Source of the DNA: Pseudomonadota bacterium
GTDB lineage: Bacteria > Pseudomonadota > Gammaproteobacteria > Xanthomonadales > Xanthomonadaceae
Reading direction: 5' to 3'
DNA length: 5,827 bases
Assembly (NCBI GenBank): GCA_023444765.1
Contig: JAEXLY010000252.1
Span: 1 to 5,827, forward strand
Each line of letters begins with the position of its first letter. Position 1 is the stretch's first letter. Both the position numbers and the translations under genes were made by a program. The notes below the pieces were generated by a model that saw only the letters and a list, made by a program, of their open reading frames with translations, made no database searches and was not told the DNA's origin. This document shows, piece after piece, positions 1 to 5,827 of the stretch.

Positions 1-1209
1 GGCGAGCGGCGCGGACGATGCCGCCAGGCCGGTCACCGGCTCGGCCGCGGGCTTGTCGGCGGGCGCCGGCGGCACGTCCCCGGCGGGGGCCGCGGGCGCC
101 GGGGACGGCGTCAGCTTCACCAGGGTGCCGTCGGCGCGGAGGACATGGGCGAACTGCCCGATCGACACCAGTTCGCCCCATCCCGGCACGATCGCGCCGT
201 CGTGGTAGACGTTGCCGTCCGCATCGACGATGTGGGGGGTCTCCCCACGCACGATCGACACGATGTGCGCCTTGCCCTCGTCCGCCGCCGGAGCTGCGTC
301 GGCCACCGCCTCCGCCGGCTGCCTGAGGTTGACCGGCTCGACCCTGTTCACGCCGGTTTCGATCATCGCGCGCGAGGTCAGGAACGCGCGCAGCGCCGCC
401 TCGTCCTCGCCGAGGTCGCCGGTGACGCGCACGTTGTTGTCGCCGAGGTACTCGGCGCGCACGGCATAGCCACCGGTGCGCATCACCTCGGCCACGTCGA
501 CGGCGAGGTCGTGGCCGCTGCGCAGTGCGACGCTGGCCTCGAGCCCTTCGCCGGCGAGCCGCTCCTCGAGACGACCGCGCGTGGCGGCGTCGTCGACGGT
601 TCCGGACAGTACGGCCCGCCCGTCGACGTCGCGACGGATGTCCACCTCGCTCACCTCGAACTCGCGCGCCAGTTCGCGCAGTCGCTGCTCGACATCCACC
701 GGCGGCTGCGGCGCCGGCATCAGCGCCGCGACGATGGCCAGCGCCGCCAATGCCAGCACCGCGATGCCGGCGATCATCGGCATGCGGCTGGCGAACGCGG
801 GTCGCGCCTGCACCAGAGGCATCTCGCCGCCCGGCCCGGGCGCCAGGCCCAGCCACTCGACCGCGTCGCTGCGACCGAAGGCGATCGCGGCCTGGCCCAG
901 CGTGATGCGCTGCACCTGGGCGACCTCGACCGGATCGCCCGGATGCAGGGTGCCGCCCGGCAGCTGGAGCGGCGCATCGAGCGCACGCAGGTGGAAACGT
1001 CCGTCGACGACGTTCAGCAGCGCGTGGTGCGCGGCGACACCGGCGTCGGCGAGGACCACGTCGCAGTCGTCGCCGCTGCCGATGAGCACCATCTCGCGCC
1101 GCGCGAGCGGCCGGGACGCACCGGCGTGCAGTCCGGACACGATGCGGAGCACCGCACTGTCATGATCGTTGTCGTTTGATGCGGCTGGATCGATCGTGGG
1201 GGAAGACAT
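1..1209 (-). CDS. sctD: Type III secretion inner-membrane ring protein SctD (partial, C-terminus beyond window)
   Basis: SctD (YscD/PrgH/SsaD family) forms the outer of the two inner-membrane rings of the injectisome basal body. I translated 403 codons from the ATG at 1209 to the window edge with no stop, so the end is missing, though the length is already near that usual for the family. Layout: an N-terminal cytoplasmic FHA-like domain (about residues 18-112, with LIGSGDDCDVVLAD), one transmembrane helix (about 145-164), then periplasmic ring-building/BON-like modules (about 172-235 and 236-296), and a third small module (about 311-366, containing GETPHIVDADGNVYHDG) typical of the SctD C-terminal half. 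A Pro/Ala-rich tail follows (from about 368). The FHA phosphopeptide-binding residues look degenerate: Ser45 where the family has Arg after Gly, and Ala59-Ala60 where Ser-Arg is expected. This is common in SctD. The start is supported by AGGAG (1223-1219) 9 nt upstream. The gene lies 68 nt downstream of sctV on the same strand, probably in one operon. Confidence 0.88.
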   Translation of the reverse strand, partial: MSSPTIDPAASNDNDHDSAVLRIVSGLHAGASRPLARREMVLIGSGDDCDVVLADAGVAAHHALLNVVDGRFHLRALDAPLQLPGGTLHPGDPVEVAQVQRITLGQAAIAFGRSDAVEWLGLAPGPGGEMPLVQARPAFASRMPMIAGIAVLALAALAIVAALMPAPQPPVDVEQRLRELAREFEVSEVDIRRDVDGRAVLSGTVDDAATRGRLEERLAGEGLEASVALRSGHDLAVDVAEVMRTGGYAVRAEYLGDNNVRVTGDLGEDEAALRAFLTSRAMIETGVNRVEPVNLRQPAEAVADAAPAADEGKAHIVSIVRGETPHIVDADGNVYHDGAIVPGWGELVSIGQFAHVLRADGTLVKLTPSPAPAAPAGDVPPAPADKPAAEPVTGLAASSAPLA

Positions 1210-1277
1210 CTGTTCTGGCTCCTGTGGGCGGGGGATCCCACGGGACGTTCATGGAACGGGACATCGTCGGACGGGGC

Positions 1278-3335
1278 TCAGGCATTGATCTGCCCCGCCT
1301 GCACGATGCGGAGGTCCGGCGCGAGTTCCTGGTAGGACAGCACCGGCAGTTCGAAGAAATCCACCTCGAGCAGCTTGCGCAGGTGACGGCGTACGTCGAG
1401 CGAACACAGCAGCACCGGACGCACGCCCGGCGCCTGCCGCGCCAGGTGCGCGCGGACCTCGTTGCCCAGGCGCGCGGCCAGCTCGGGCGAGATGGCCAGC
1501 TGGCTGGCGCCACCGGCCACCCGCACCGACTGGCGCAGCTTGTCCTCGAGCTCGGGATGGATCAGCAGCACGTGCAGGTTGCGGTCCGCATCCGACCAGC
1601 GCTCTGCGATTTCGCGCTTGAGTGCGACGCGCACGTACTCGGTCAGCAGCACCACGTCCTTCTCGCGGCTGCCGACGTCGGTGATCGCCTCGAACGCGTC
1701 GCGCAGGTTGCGGATCGGAACGCCCTCCTCGGCCAGCCTGCGCAGCACGTCGGCCACGCGCTGCGGCGCGACCACGCGCAGCATCTCCTTGACCAGATCG
1801 GCATAGTCGCGCTGCATCTTGCCGAACAGGTTGGAGGTTTCCTGGATGCCGAGAAAACTGCCCAACCGCCGGCGCAATGCCGCGTCCAGGTGCAGGGTCA
1901 GCACATCCAGCGGCGCCAGCGCGCCTTCGGCAGCCGCACCCTCGCTCCAGCGTCCGTGCAGCGCGGGGAAGAAGCCCTGCAGCGGCTCGGCCCCCGCGGC
2001 CTGCGCGACGAAGCCACCGCTGCGCGGCAGGCGGCCGGAGGCGACGCGGGCGCCGTGCGCGCTGAGCCGGTACTCACCCTCGCCGAGCGCGGTCGAGACC
2101 CGCACCACCGGGACCGGCACCGGCACGCCGAACTCGTCGCGCACGCGGCGCGCGGCCTCCGAGGCGCGTGCCCGCGGTGGCTCCTGGCCCAGCGCGCCGG
2201 CCAGCGACGGCGACAGCTCCAGCAGCAGCGGCGGCGGCGGGGCGAACTCGTCGGTCTCCTCCGGCTTGAGTGCCGCGCTGATCTCCTCGTCGCTGATCCG
2301 GAACATGCGCCGCAGGCTCTCGAACTCGTAGCGGTAGCGCCAGGCGCTGTAGCCGAGCAGCGCCAGTCCCAGCACCAGGAACACCGGCCAGGGGAAGCCG
2401 GGGACCAGGGTCATCAGCAGCGCCAGCAGTCCGGTGATCAGCGCCACCCGCGGCTGTGCGCCCACCTGGCGGCCGATCGCATCGCCCAGGTGGCGGTCGT
2501 CGATCTCGCCGGTGGTACGCGTCACCACCAGGCCCGCGGCCATGGTGGCCAGGATGGCGGGGATCTGCGAGACCAGGCCGTCGCCGATGGTGAGGATGCT
2601 GTAGGTATGCGTGGCCTGCGCCAGCGACATGTCCCGCTGCAGCACGCCGATCGCCAGGCCGCCGAGCAGGTTGACCAGGATGATGACGATGCCGCAGATG
2701 GCATCGCCCTTGACGAACTTCATCGCGCCATCGAGCGAGCCGTGCAGCTGGCTCTCGGTCTCGAGCAGGCGCCGCTTGCGCCGGGCCTCGTCCTTGTCTA
2801 TCAGGCCAGCGCGCAGGTCCGAGTCGATCGACAGCTGCTTGCCCGGCATCGCATCCAGGGTGAAGCGCGCGGCCACCTCGGCCACGCGCTCGGAGCCCTT
2901 GGCGATGACGATGAACTGCACCACGGTGATGATCAGGAACACCACCAGGCCGACCACCAGGTTGTTGCCCGCCACCAGGGTGCCGAAGGTCTCGACGATA
3001 TGGCCGCCGTCGGCGTGCAGCAGGATGGACTTGGTGATCGCGATCGAGATCGCGAGCCGGAACAGCGTGGTCAGCAGCAGCACGCTGGGGAAGCTGGAGA
3101 ACGCCACGGGGTTAGGGATGTAGATGCCCAGCAGCAGCAGCCCGAAGCCGATCGAGATGTTGACCGCGACGAGCGCGTCGATGATCACCAGCGGCAGCGG
3201 CAGGATCATCACGCTGATGATCAGGACCGCGCCGAACGCCAGGATCACGTCGCTGTAGCCCACGCCCTTGCGCGGCGCTGCGCCATCGGGGGCGGCCAAC
3301 AGGGCATTCAGCCAACTGCGTACGCTTGTGGTCAT
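1278..3335 (-). CDS. sctV: Type III secretion export gate protein SctV (LcrD/InvA/HrcV family)
   Basis: SctV forms the nonameric export gate in the inner membrane. It couples proton flow to substrate export and binds chaperone-substrate complexes through its cytoplasmic ring. The 685-aa product has the family's usual length. The N-terminal half (about residues 28-330) carries about eight hydrophobic segments. It includes the FHIPEP-family stretch FRLAISIA (92-99), the cytoplasmic loop with AKGSERVAEVAARFTLDAMPG (145-165), MKFVKGDAICGI (205-216) and TIGDGLVSQIPA (249-260). A Pro-rich linker (about 365-380) leads to the cytoplasmic domain, with the conserved GIQET (496-500) and SLDVRRHLRKLLE (645-657). 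The wording of these motifs and the neighbouring sctD favour an injectisome SctV over flagellar FlhA. I chose the ATG at 3335 because GAGGG (3346-3342) sits 6 nt upstream and family homology begins just after it. An in-frame ATG at 3452 would add 39 residues of low-complexity sequence with no family resemblance. A short leader ORF ends in a 4-nt overlap with this start. Confidence 0.95.
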   Translation of the reverse strand: MTTSVRSWLNALLAAPDGAAPRKGVGYSDVILAFGAVLIISVMILPLPLVIIDALVAVNISIGFGLLLLGIYIPNPVAFSSFPSVLLLTTLFRLAISIAITKSILLHADGGHIVETFGTLVAGNNLVVGLVVFLIITVVQFIVIAKGSERVAEVAARFTLDAMPGKQLSIDSDLRAGLIDKDEARRKRRLLETESQLHGSLDGAMKFVKGDAICGIVIILVNLLGGLAIGVLQRDMSLAQATHTYSILTIGDGLVSQIPAILATMAAGLVVTRTTGEIDDRHLGDAIGRQVGAQPRVALITGLLALLMTLVPGFPWPVFLVLGLALLGYSAWRYRYEFESLRRMFRISDEEISAALKPEETDEFAPPPPLLLELSPSLAGALGQEPPRARASEAARRVRDEFGVPVPVPVVRVSTALGEGEYRLSAHGARVASGRLPRSGGFVAQAAGAEPLQGFFPALHGRWSEGAAAEGALAPLDVLTLHLDAALRRRLGSFLGIQETSNLFGKMQRDYADLVKEMLRVVAPQRVADVLRRLAEEGVPIRNLRDAFEAITDVGSREKDVVLLTEYVRVALKREIAERWSDADRNLHVLLIHPELEDKLRQSVRVAGGASQLAISPELAARLGNEVRAHLARQAPGVRPVLLCSLDVRRHLRKLLEVDFFELPVLSYQELAPDLRIVQAGQINA

Positions 3336-3385
3336 CCATGGCCCTCGGGGGAAGGGGCGTGGTCGATGCGCAACACTGCCGCCAT
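3332..3385 (-). CDS. Possible 17-residue leader ORF overlapping the sctV start (ATGA)
   Basis: On the minus strand, a 17-codon frame (MAAVLRIDHAPSPEGHG) begins with ATG at 3385. A good Shine-Dalgarno AAGGA (3397-3393) lies 7 nt upstream. Its TGA stop shares the ATGA tetranucleotide with the sctV ATG at 3335. This arrangement is typical of translational coupling, and the sctV ribosome site lies inside the small frame. The product matches no family I recognise. It may be a regulatory leader whose translation opens the sctV start, or a chance frame. Short length and high GC limit certainty. Confidence 0.4.
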   Translation of the reverse strand: MAAVLRIDHAPSPEGHG

Positions 3386-3473
3386 GTCCGCTTCCTTCGC
3401 ACCGGGGGATGCGCAGTGGGGCGGACGCGTCGGCTGAGCCTGGCACGCACATGCGCGCCGCATCGCCGGTGCT

Positions 3474-3539
3474 ACATATATCGCCGCGATGTTATACGCG
3501 AGTCAACGGGATGTTGCAGTTGATTCCATGCTCAGGAAT
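3474..3539 (-). promoter_or_regulatory. Candidate sctV promoter region with dyad and repeated hexamer
   Basis: The 226-bp gap between the FliO-like gene and sctV holds an AT-richer island unlike its surroundings. On the minus strand it shows TATAAC (3496-3491), a 5/6 match to a -10 box, with only a weak -35 (CTGCAA) 17 nt upstream. It also shows TTGACT (3506-3501), a 5/6 match to a -35 box, with a poor GATATA 18 nt downstream. The two readings are mutually exclusive and I cannot choose between them. Just upstream is the inverted repeat ATTCC-N7-GGAAT (3523-3539). AACATC occurs twice, 22 bp apart (3493-3488 and 3515-3510), which is about two helical turns. Either promoter would leave a leader of roughly 135-150 nt before sctV. 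Confidence 0.35.
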
Positions 3540-3561
3540 GTGACATCGGACACGCCATGCA

Positions 3562-4002
3562 TCACGATCGTTTAACCCGGTACCGTTGTAATAGTGACGG
3601 CGGTGCAGACTGGGGTGGCAGGGAGTCGTCTGCGGTGGGCCCAAGGTCTTCGGTGTCCAGGCTGGAGATCAGGGTGACGGCGCCAGCACTGACGCCGACC
3701 GCGAACGCACGGCCTGCGCGCGAGCGCAGCACGACGATGCGTTCGCGCGGCCCGACCGGAAGCACCTGGACAACGGACAGCGGGGTTTCGGGCCCCGTGA
3801 GGCCGAAACGCTTCCGCAGGACCCGCAGCAGGACGAGCAGGCAGACGATGATGAAGGCCAGCGGCAGCAGGATCGCCAGCAGTTCCCAGATGTACGGGGT
3901 GTCCCCCGGAGGCGCGGCGCTGGCGGTTGCCACGACGGGGCCTGCCCAGGCCAACACCAGACACGGAAGCAGGGACGGGACGCGGCGCGAGGTGGGGAGC
4001 AT
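3562..4002 (-). CDS. fliO: FliO-like membrane protein beside injectisome genes
   Basis: FliO is a small inner-membrane protein that, in flagella, helps assemble the FliP/FliR part of the export gate. The 146-aa product has a likely signal peptide or first hydrophobic segment (residues 1 to about 29, ending VVATASA). A strong transmembrane helix follows at about 41-62, then basic residues (LRKRFG). The FliO-type cytoplasmic domain at about 73-120 has PLSVVQVLPVGPRERIVVL and AVGVSAGAVTLISSLD, the usual pattern of a GPRER turn followed by a G-V hydrophobic strand. The start at 4002 was chosen because the signal peptide begins there. An open frame continues far upstream but is antisense to the kinase and regulator genes. 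The ribosome site is weak (GGAA about 10 nt upstream). No flagellar genes are visible, and the next genes on this strand are sctV and sctD, so it may serve the injectisome. The family call is fairly firm; the role here is inference. Confidence 0.8.
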   Translation of the reverse strand: MLPTSRRVPSLLPCLVLAWAGPVVATASAAPPGDTPYIWELLAILLPLAFIIVCLLVLLRVLRKRFGLTGPETPLSVVQVLPVGPRERIVVLRSRAGRAFAVGVSAGAVTLISSLDTEDLGPTADDSLPPQSAPPSLLQRYRVKRS

Positions 4003-4022
4003 CGGGAGTGTTCCGTTGGAGC

Positions 4023-4041
4023 GATCGGCCCACAGCCGATC
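4023..4041. promoter_or_regulatory. Perfect inverted repeat in the divergent intergenic region (candidate operator)
   Basis: GATCGGC (4023-4029) and GCCGATC (4035-4041) form a perfect 7-bp dyad around the 5-nt spacer CCACA. It lies in the 111-bp gap between the divergent starts of the FliO-like gene (4002) and the histidine kinase (4114), centred 30 bp from the former and about 82 bp from the latter. Location and symmetry fit a binding site for a dimeric regulator acting on one or both promoters. As RNA it could instead form a hairpin in the fliO-like leader. I see no convincing -35/-10 pair on either strand of this gap. Confidence 0.4.
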
Positions 4042-4113
4042 CGCATGGTGCGCATACCCTAGCAGGCGCGCCGCGGCTGTCGCCTGGCGCGCCCGGCTGC
4101 CGGACGCGACTGC

Positions 4114-5193
4114 GTGAGTCCCGCGCCTGTGGCCCGTCGCGCCGCCGCCGACGCGGCCTCGACCACCCTCGGCACCATCCTCGACGCAGTGCCCTTCGCC
4201 TGCGCGGCATTCTCCCGCGCGAACGGCGCCCTGGTCGCGGGCAACCGCGGGTTCGCCGACGCGTTCTCCGCGCTGCCAGGGCATCGCGACCGGGCATCGC
4301 TGCTGTCCGCACTGGGCGCATCCGGCCCGGGCGACGGCGCCGAGGTGCGTGCGCCGCACAGCGGGCACTGGTACGCGCTGCACTGGCGCCGGCTGGCACT
4401 GCGCAAGGGCGATGTCGACCTGCTGACCGCGGTCGACATCAGCGAACGCCTGCAGGCGCTGGACACGCACAAGCACCAGCAGGAGAAACTGCTGTTCACC
4501 TCGCGCCTGATGTCGGTCGGCGAGATGGCCGCCACGCTCGCGCACGAGCTCAACCAGCCGCTGGCGGCGATCGTGAACTATCTCAACGGCAGCCTGCGCC
4601 TGGTCGGCCAGGCCGGCGGTCCGGCGCAGGTGGAACGCGCCCTGCTCGCCGCGCGCACCCAGGCCGAGCACGCCAGCGCCGTGATCGCGCGCGTGCGCGA
4701 GTTCGTGCGTGCGCGCGAGCCGCGGCGCGACGCGCCCGAGGTCGGGGCGATCGCCGGCACCGTGCTCGAGTTGTTGCGCCTGGAAGCCGAGCGCCAGCAG
4801 CTGTGCATCGACCTGGCACTGGCACCGGACCTGCCTGCCGTCTTCGCCGACCGGGTGATGATCGAGCAGGTGCTGCTCAATCTCGTGAAGAACGCGATCG
4901 AGGCGATGCGCGCGGTGCCGGCCGGGCAGCGCGGTCTGCGCATCGAGGGCCGCGTGAACCTCGACGAGGAGGTCGAGGTCCGGGTGCTCGACCGCGGCAA
5001 CGGCCTGAGTCCTGCCGAAAGCGAACAGCTGTTCTCGCCGTTCTTCACCACCAAGTCCGATGGCCTGGGCATCGGCCTGGCCATCTGCCGTTCGATCATC
5101 GAATACCATGAGGGGCGTCTGTTCTTCGAGGCACGCCCGGGTGGCGGCAGCGTGTTCGCGTTCACGCTGCCGCGGGCGGAAGGGAGGATCTAG
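4114..5193 (+). CDS. Soluble PAS-type sensor histidine kinase
   Basis: This is an ATP-dependent autokinase that should pass phosphate to the response regulator encoded directly downstream. The 359-aa protein has no transmembrane segment or signal peptide, so it likely senses something in the cytoplasm. Residues about 18-112 resemble a PAS domain (begins TILDAVPFACAAF, ends DLLTAVDISERLQ), followed by a short helical linker. The HisKA H-box is AHELNQPLAAI, with the phospho-accepting His144. The ATPase domain has the N-box NLVKNAIEAM (Asn256/Asn260), G1 DRGNG (293-297), F-box LFSPFFTTK and G2 GLGIGLA (317-323). All boxes look intact. The H-box and short catalytic domain are of the FixL/DctB/TtrS type. 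I cannot see which ligand or cofactor the PAS domain binds. The start is GTG at 4114: an in-frame TAG at 4060 limits alternatives, no ATG lies between, and the ribosome site is weak (GGA 9 nt upstream). It is transcribed away from the FliO-like gene and probably co-transcribed with the regulator, 3 nt downstream. Confidence 0.92.
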   Translation: MSPAPVARRAAADAASTTLGTILDAVPFACAAFSRANGALVAGNRGFADAFSALPGHRDRASLLSALGASGPGDGAEVRAPHSGHWYALHWRRLALRKGDVDLLTAVDISERLQALDTHKHQQEKLLFTSRLMSVGEMAATLAHELNQPLAAIVNYLNGSLRLVGQAGGPAQVERALLAARTQAEHASAVIARVREFVRAREPRRDAPEVGAIAGTVLELLRLEAERQQLCIDLALAPDLPAVFADRVMIEQVLLNLVKNAIEAMRAVPAGQRGLRIEGRVNLDEEVEVRVLDRGNGLSPAESEQLFSPFFTTKSDGLGIGLAICRSIIEYHEGRLFFEARPGGGSVFAFTLPRAEGRI

Positions 5194-5196
5194 GGA

Positions 5197-5793
5197 ATGG
5201 CATCCGCGCGCGTATACCTGGTGGACGACAACGACGGCTTCCGCGATTCGACCGCCTGGTTGCTGGAAACCGCCGGTTTCGAGCCGCGCCCGCATCCTTC
5301 CGGCGCGTCCTTCCTCGCCGCCTACGAGACCGAGCGCCATGGTGCGACGGAGGAATGCCTGGTTTCGGACATCCGCATGCCGCAGATGAGCGGACTGCAA
5401 CTGCAGGACGAACTGCTGCGGCGCGGGATCCGGTTGCCGCTGGTGTTCGTCACCGCGCACGGCGACGTACCGCTGGCGGTGGAGGCCATGCGCAAGGGCG
5501 CGGCCAACTTCCTCGAGAAGCCTTTCACCGAGGAAGCGCTGACCCATGCCATCCATGCCGCGTTCGCCAGCCGTCGCGAGCAGGCGCCGCTGCACAATCC
5601 GGCGCTCGGCAGGCTCAGCCCGCGCGAGCGGCAGGTGCTCGACCTGGTCGTGGCGAGCAAACCCAACAAGATCATCGCCGACATTCTCGGCATCAGCATC
5701 AAGACCGTGGAGCTGCACCGCGCGAACATGATGTCCAAACTCGGCGTGCGTTCCCTGCCCGAACTGATGAAGGTGGCACTTGGCCATGGCTGA
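5197..5793 (+). CDS. FixJ/NarL-type response regulator with LuxR helix-turn-helix
   Basis: This DNA-binding transcription regulator should be phosphorylated by the kinase encoded upstream. The 198-aa product has a receiver domain (about 4-122) with the acidic pair Asp10-Asp11, phospho-acceptor Asp58 (in LVSDIRMPQMSG), Thr86 (FVTAHGD) and Lys108 (EKPF), so phosphorylation residues are complete. A short linker leads to a LuxR-type helix-turn-helix (about 140-190) with LSPRERQVLDLVV, NKIIADILGIS, KTVELHRANMMSKLG. The FAHGDVPLAVEAMRKGA-type alpha-4 region and the overall length are typical of the FixJ/TtrR group. The ATG at 5197 follows the kinase stop by 3 nt, and its Shine-Dalgarno GGAGG (5183-5187) lies inside the kinase's last codons, so translation is probably coupled. 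Its targets are unknown. Control of the adjacent type III secretion genes is inferred from position only. Confidence 0.95.
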   Translation: MASARVYLVDDNDGFRDSTAWLLETAGFEPRPHPSGASFLAAYETERHGATEECLVSDIRMPQMSGLQLQDELLRRGIRLPLVFVTAHGDVPLAVEAMRKGAANFLEKPFTEEALTHAIHAAFASRREQAPLHNPALGRLSPRERQVLDLVVASKPNKIIADILGISIKTVELHRANMMSKLGVRSLPELMKVALGHG

Positions 5794-5827
5794 CCGCGCG
5801 ACGACGAACCAGGGCAAGGCTGCACGG
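5786..5827 (+). CDS. Possible start of a downstream gene overlapping the regulator stop (partial)
   Basis: An ATG at 5786 opens a frame of 14 codons (MADRATTNQGKAAR) that leaves the window without a stop. It overlaps the last 8 nt of the regulator gene (ATGGCTGA). A plausible ribosome site AGGTGG (5771-5776) lies 9 nt upstream. Such an overlap suggests a third gene in the kinase/regulator operon. The visible residues are hydrophilic and match nothing I recognise, so no function can be assigned, and a chance frame is possible. Confidence 0.4.
   Translation, partial: MADRATTNQGKAAR

Noticed and set aside
145..1179. 344-codon plus-strand frame antisense to sctD
   Set aside because: It has shadow composition (Arg/His/Gln-rich), while the minus strand gives a coherent FHA-helix-ring-domain SctD.
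1210..1277. Small dyad CGTTC-ATG-GAACG (1246-1258) and palindrome GGGATCCC in the sctV-sctD gap
   Set aside because: The stem is only 5 bp and there is no T-run, so it is not a convincing terminator. It may be a minor hairpin or chance.
1176..3437. 753-codon open frame on the plus strand antisense to sctV
   Set aside because: Its translation is dominated by Arg, His, Gln and Asp in low-complexity runs, typical of the antisense shadow of a GC-rich gene. The opposite strand encodes an unmistakable SctV.
3336..3452. 39-residue N-terminal extension of SctV from an ATG at 3452
   Set aside because: The extension has no family resemblance. The ATG at 3335 has a good ribosome site and gives the usual family length.
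3562..5817. 751-codon minus-strand frame that would fuse the FliO-like protein to a long N-terminal region
   Set aside because: Everything upstream of 4002 is antisense to the kinase and regulator genes and is low-complexity. The FliO-like signal peptide starts at the ATG at 4002.

Overview
The window comes from a GC-rich Gram-negative bacterium. Base composition and codon choice (strong G/C at third positions) fit a proteobacterium such as the Xanthomonadaceae/Lysobacter group, but that placement is inference only. It covers the edge of a non-flagellar type III secretion (injectisome) locus and the two-component regulatory genes next to it.

Left part, minus strand (reading from about 4002 down to 1): three genes run in the same direction. 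First is a small FliO-like membrane protein (4002-3562). A 226-bp gap with promoter-like AT-rich sequence and a possible 17-codon leader ORF follows. Then comes the export-gate protein SctV (3335-1278, 685 aa) and, after 68 bp, the inner-membrane ring protein SctD (1209 to the window edge, 403 codons without a stop). SctV and SctD are core parts of an injectisome. FliO is normally a flagellar factor, so its presence here is the most unusual gene-content observation.

Right part, plus strand: divergent from the FliO-like gene, across a 111-bp gap holding a perfect 7-bp inverted repeat, lies a soluble PAS-type sensor histidine kinase (4114-5193, GTG start). A FixJ-type response regulator with a LuxR helix-turn-helix follows only 3 bp later (5197-5793). 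A further reading frame starts inside the last codons of the regulator (5786) and leaves the window after 14 codons.

Working model (inference): the kinase/regulator pair senses a cytoplasmic signal and controls the divergent secretion genes. The dyads in the two intergenic regions are candidate operators. The large open frames antisense to sctV, sctD and the kinase genes are GC-driven shadows and are not annotated.
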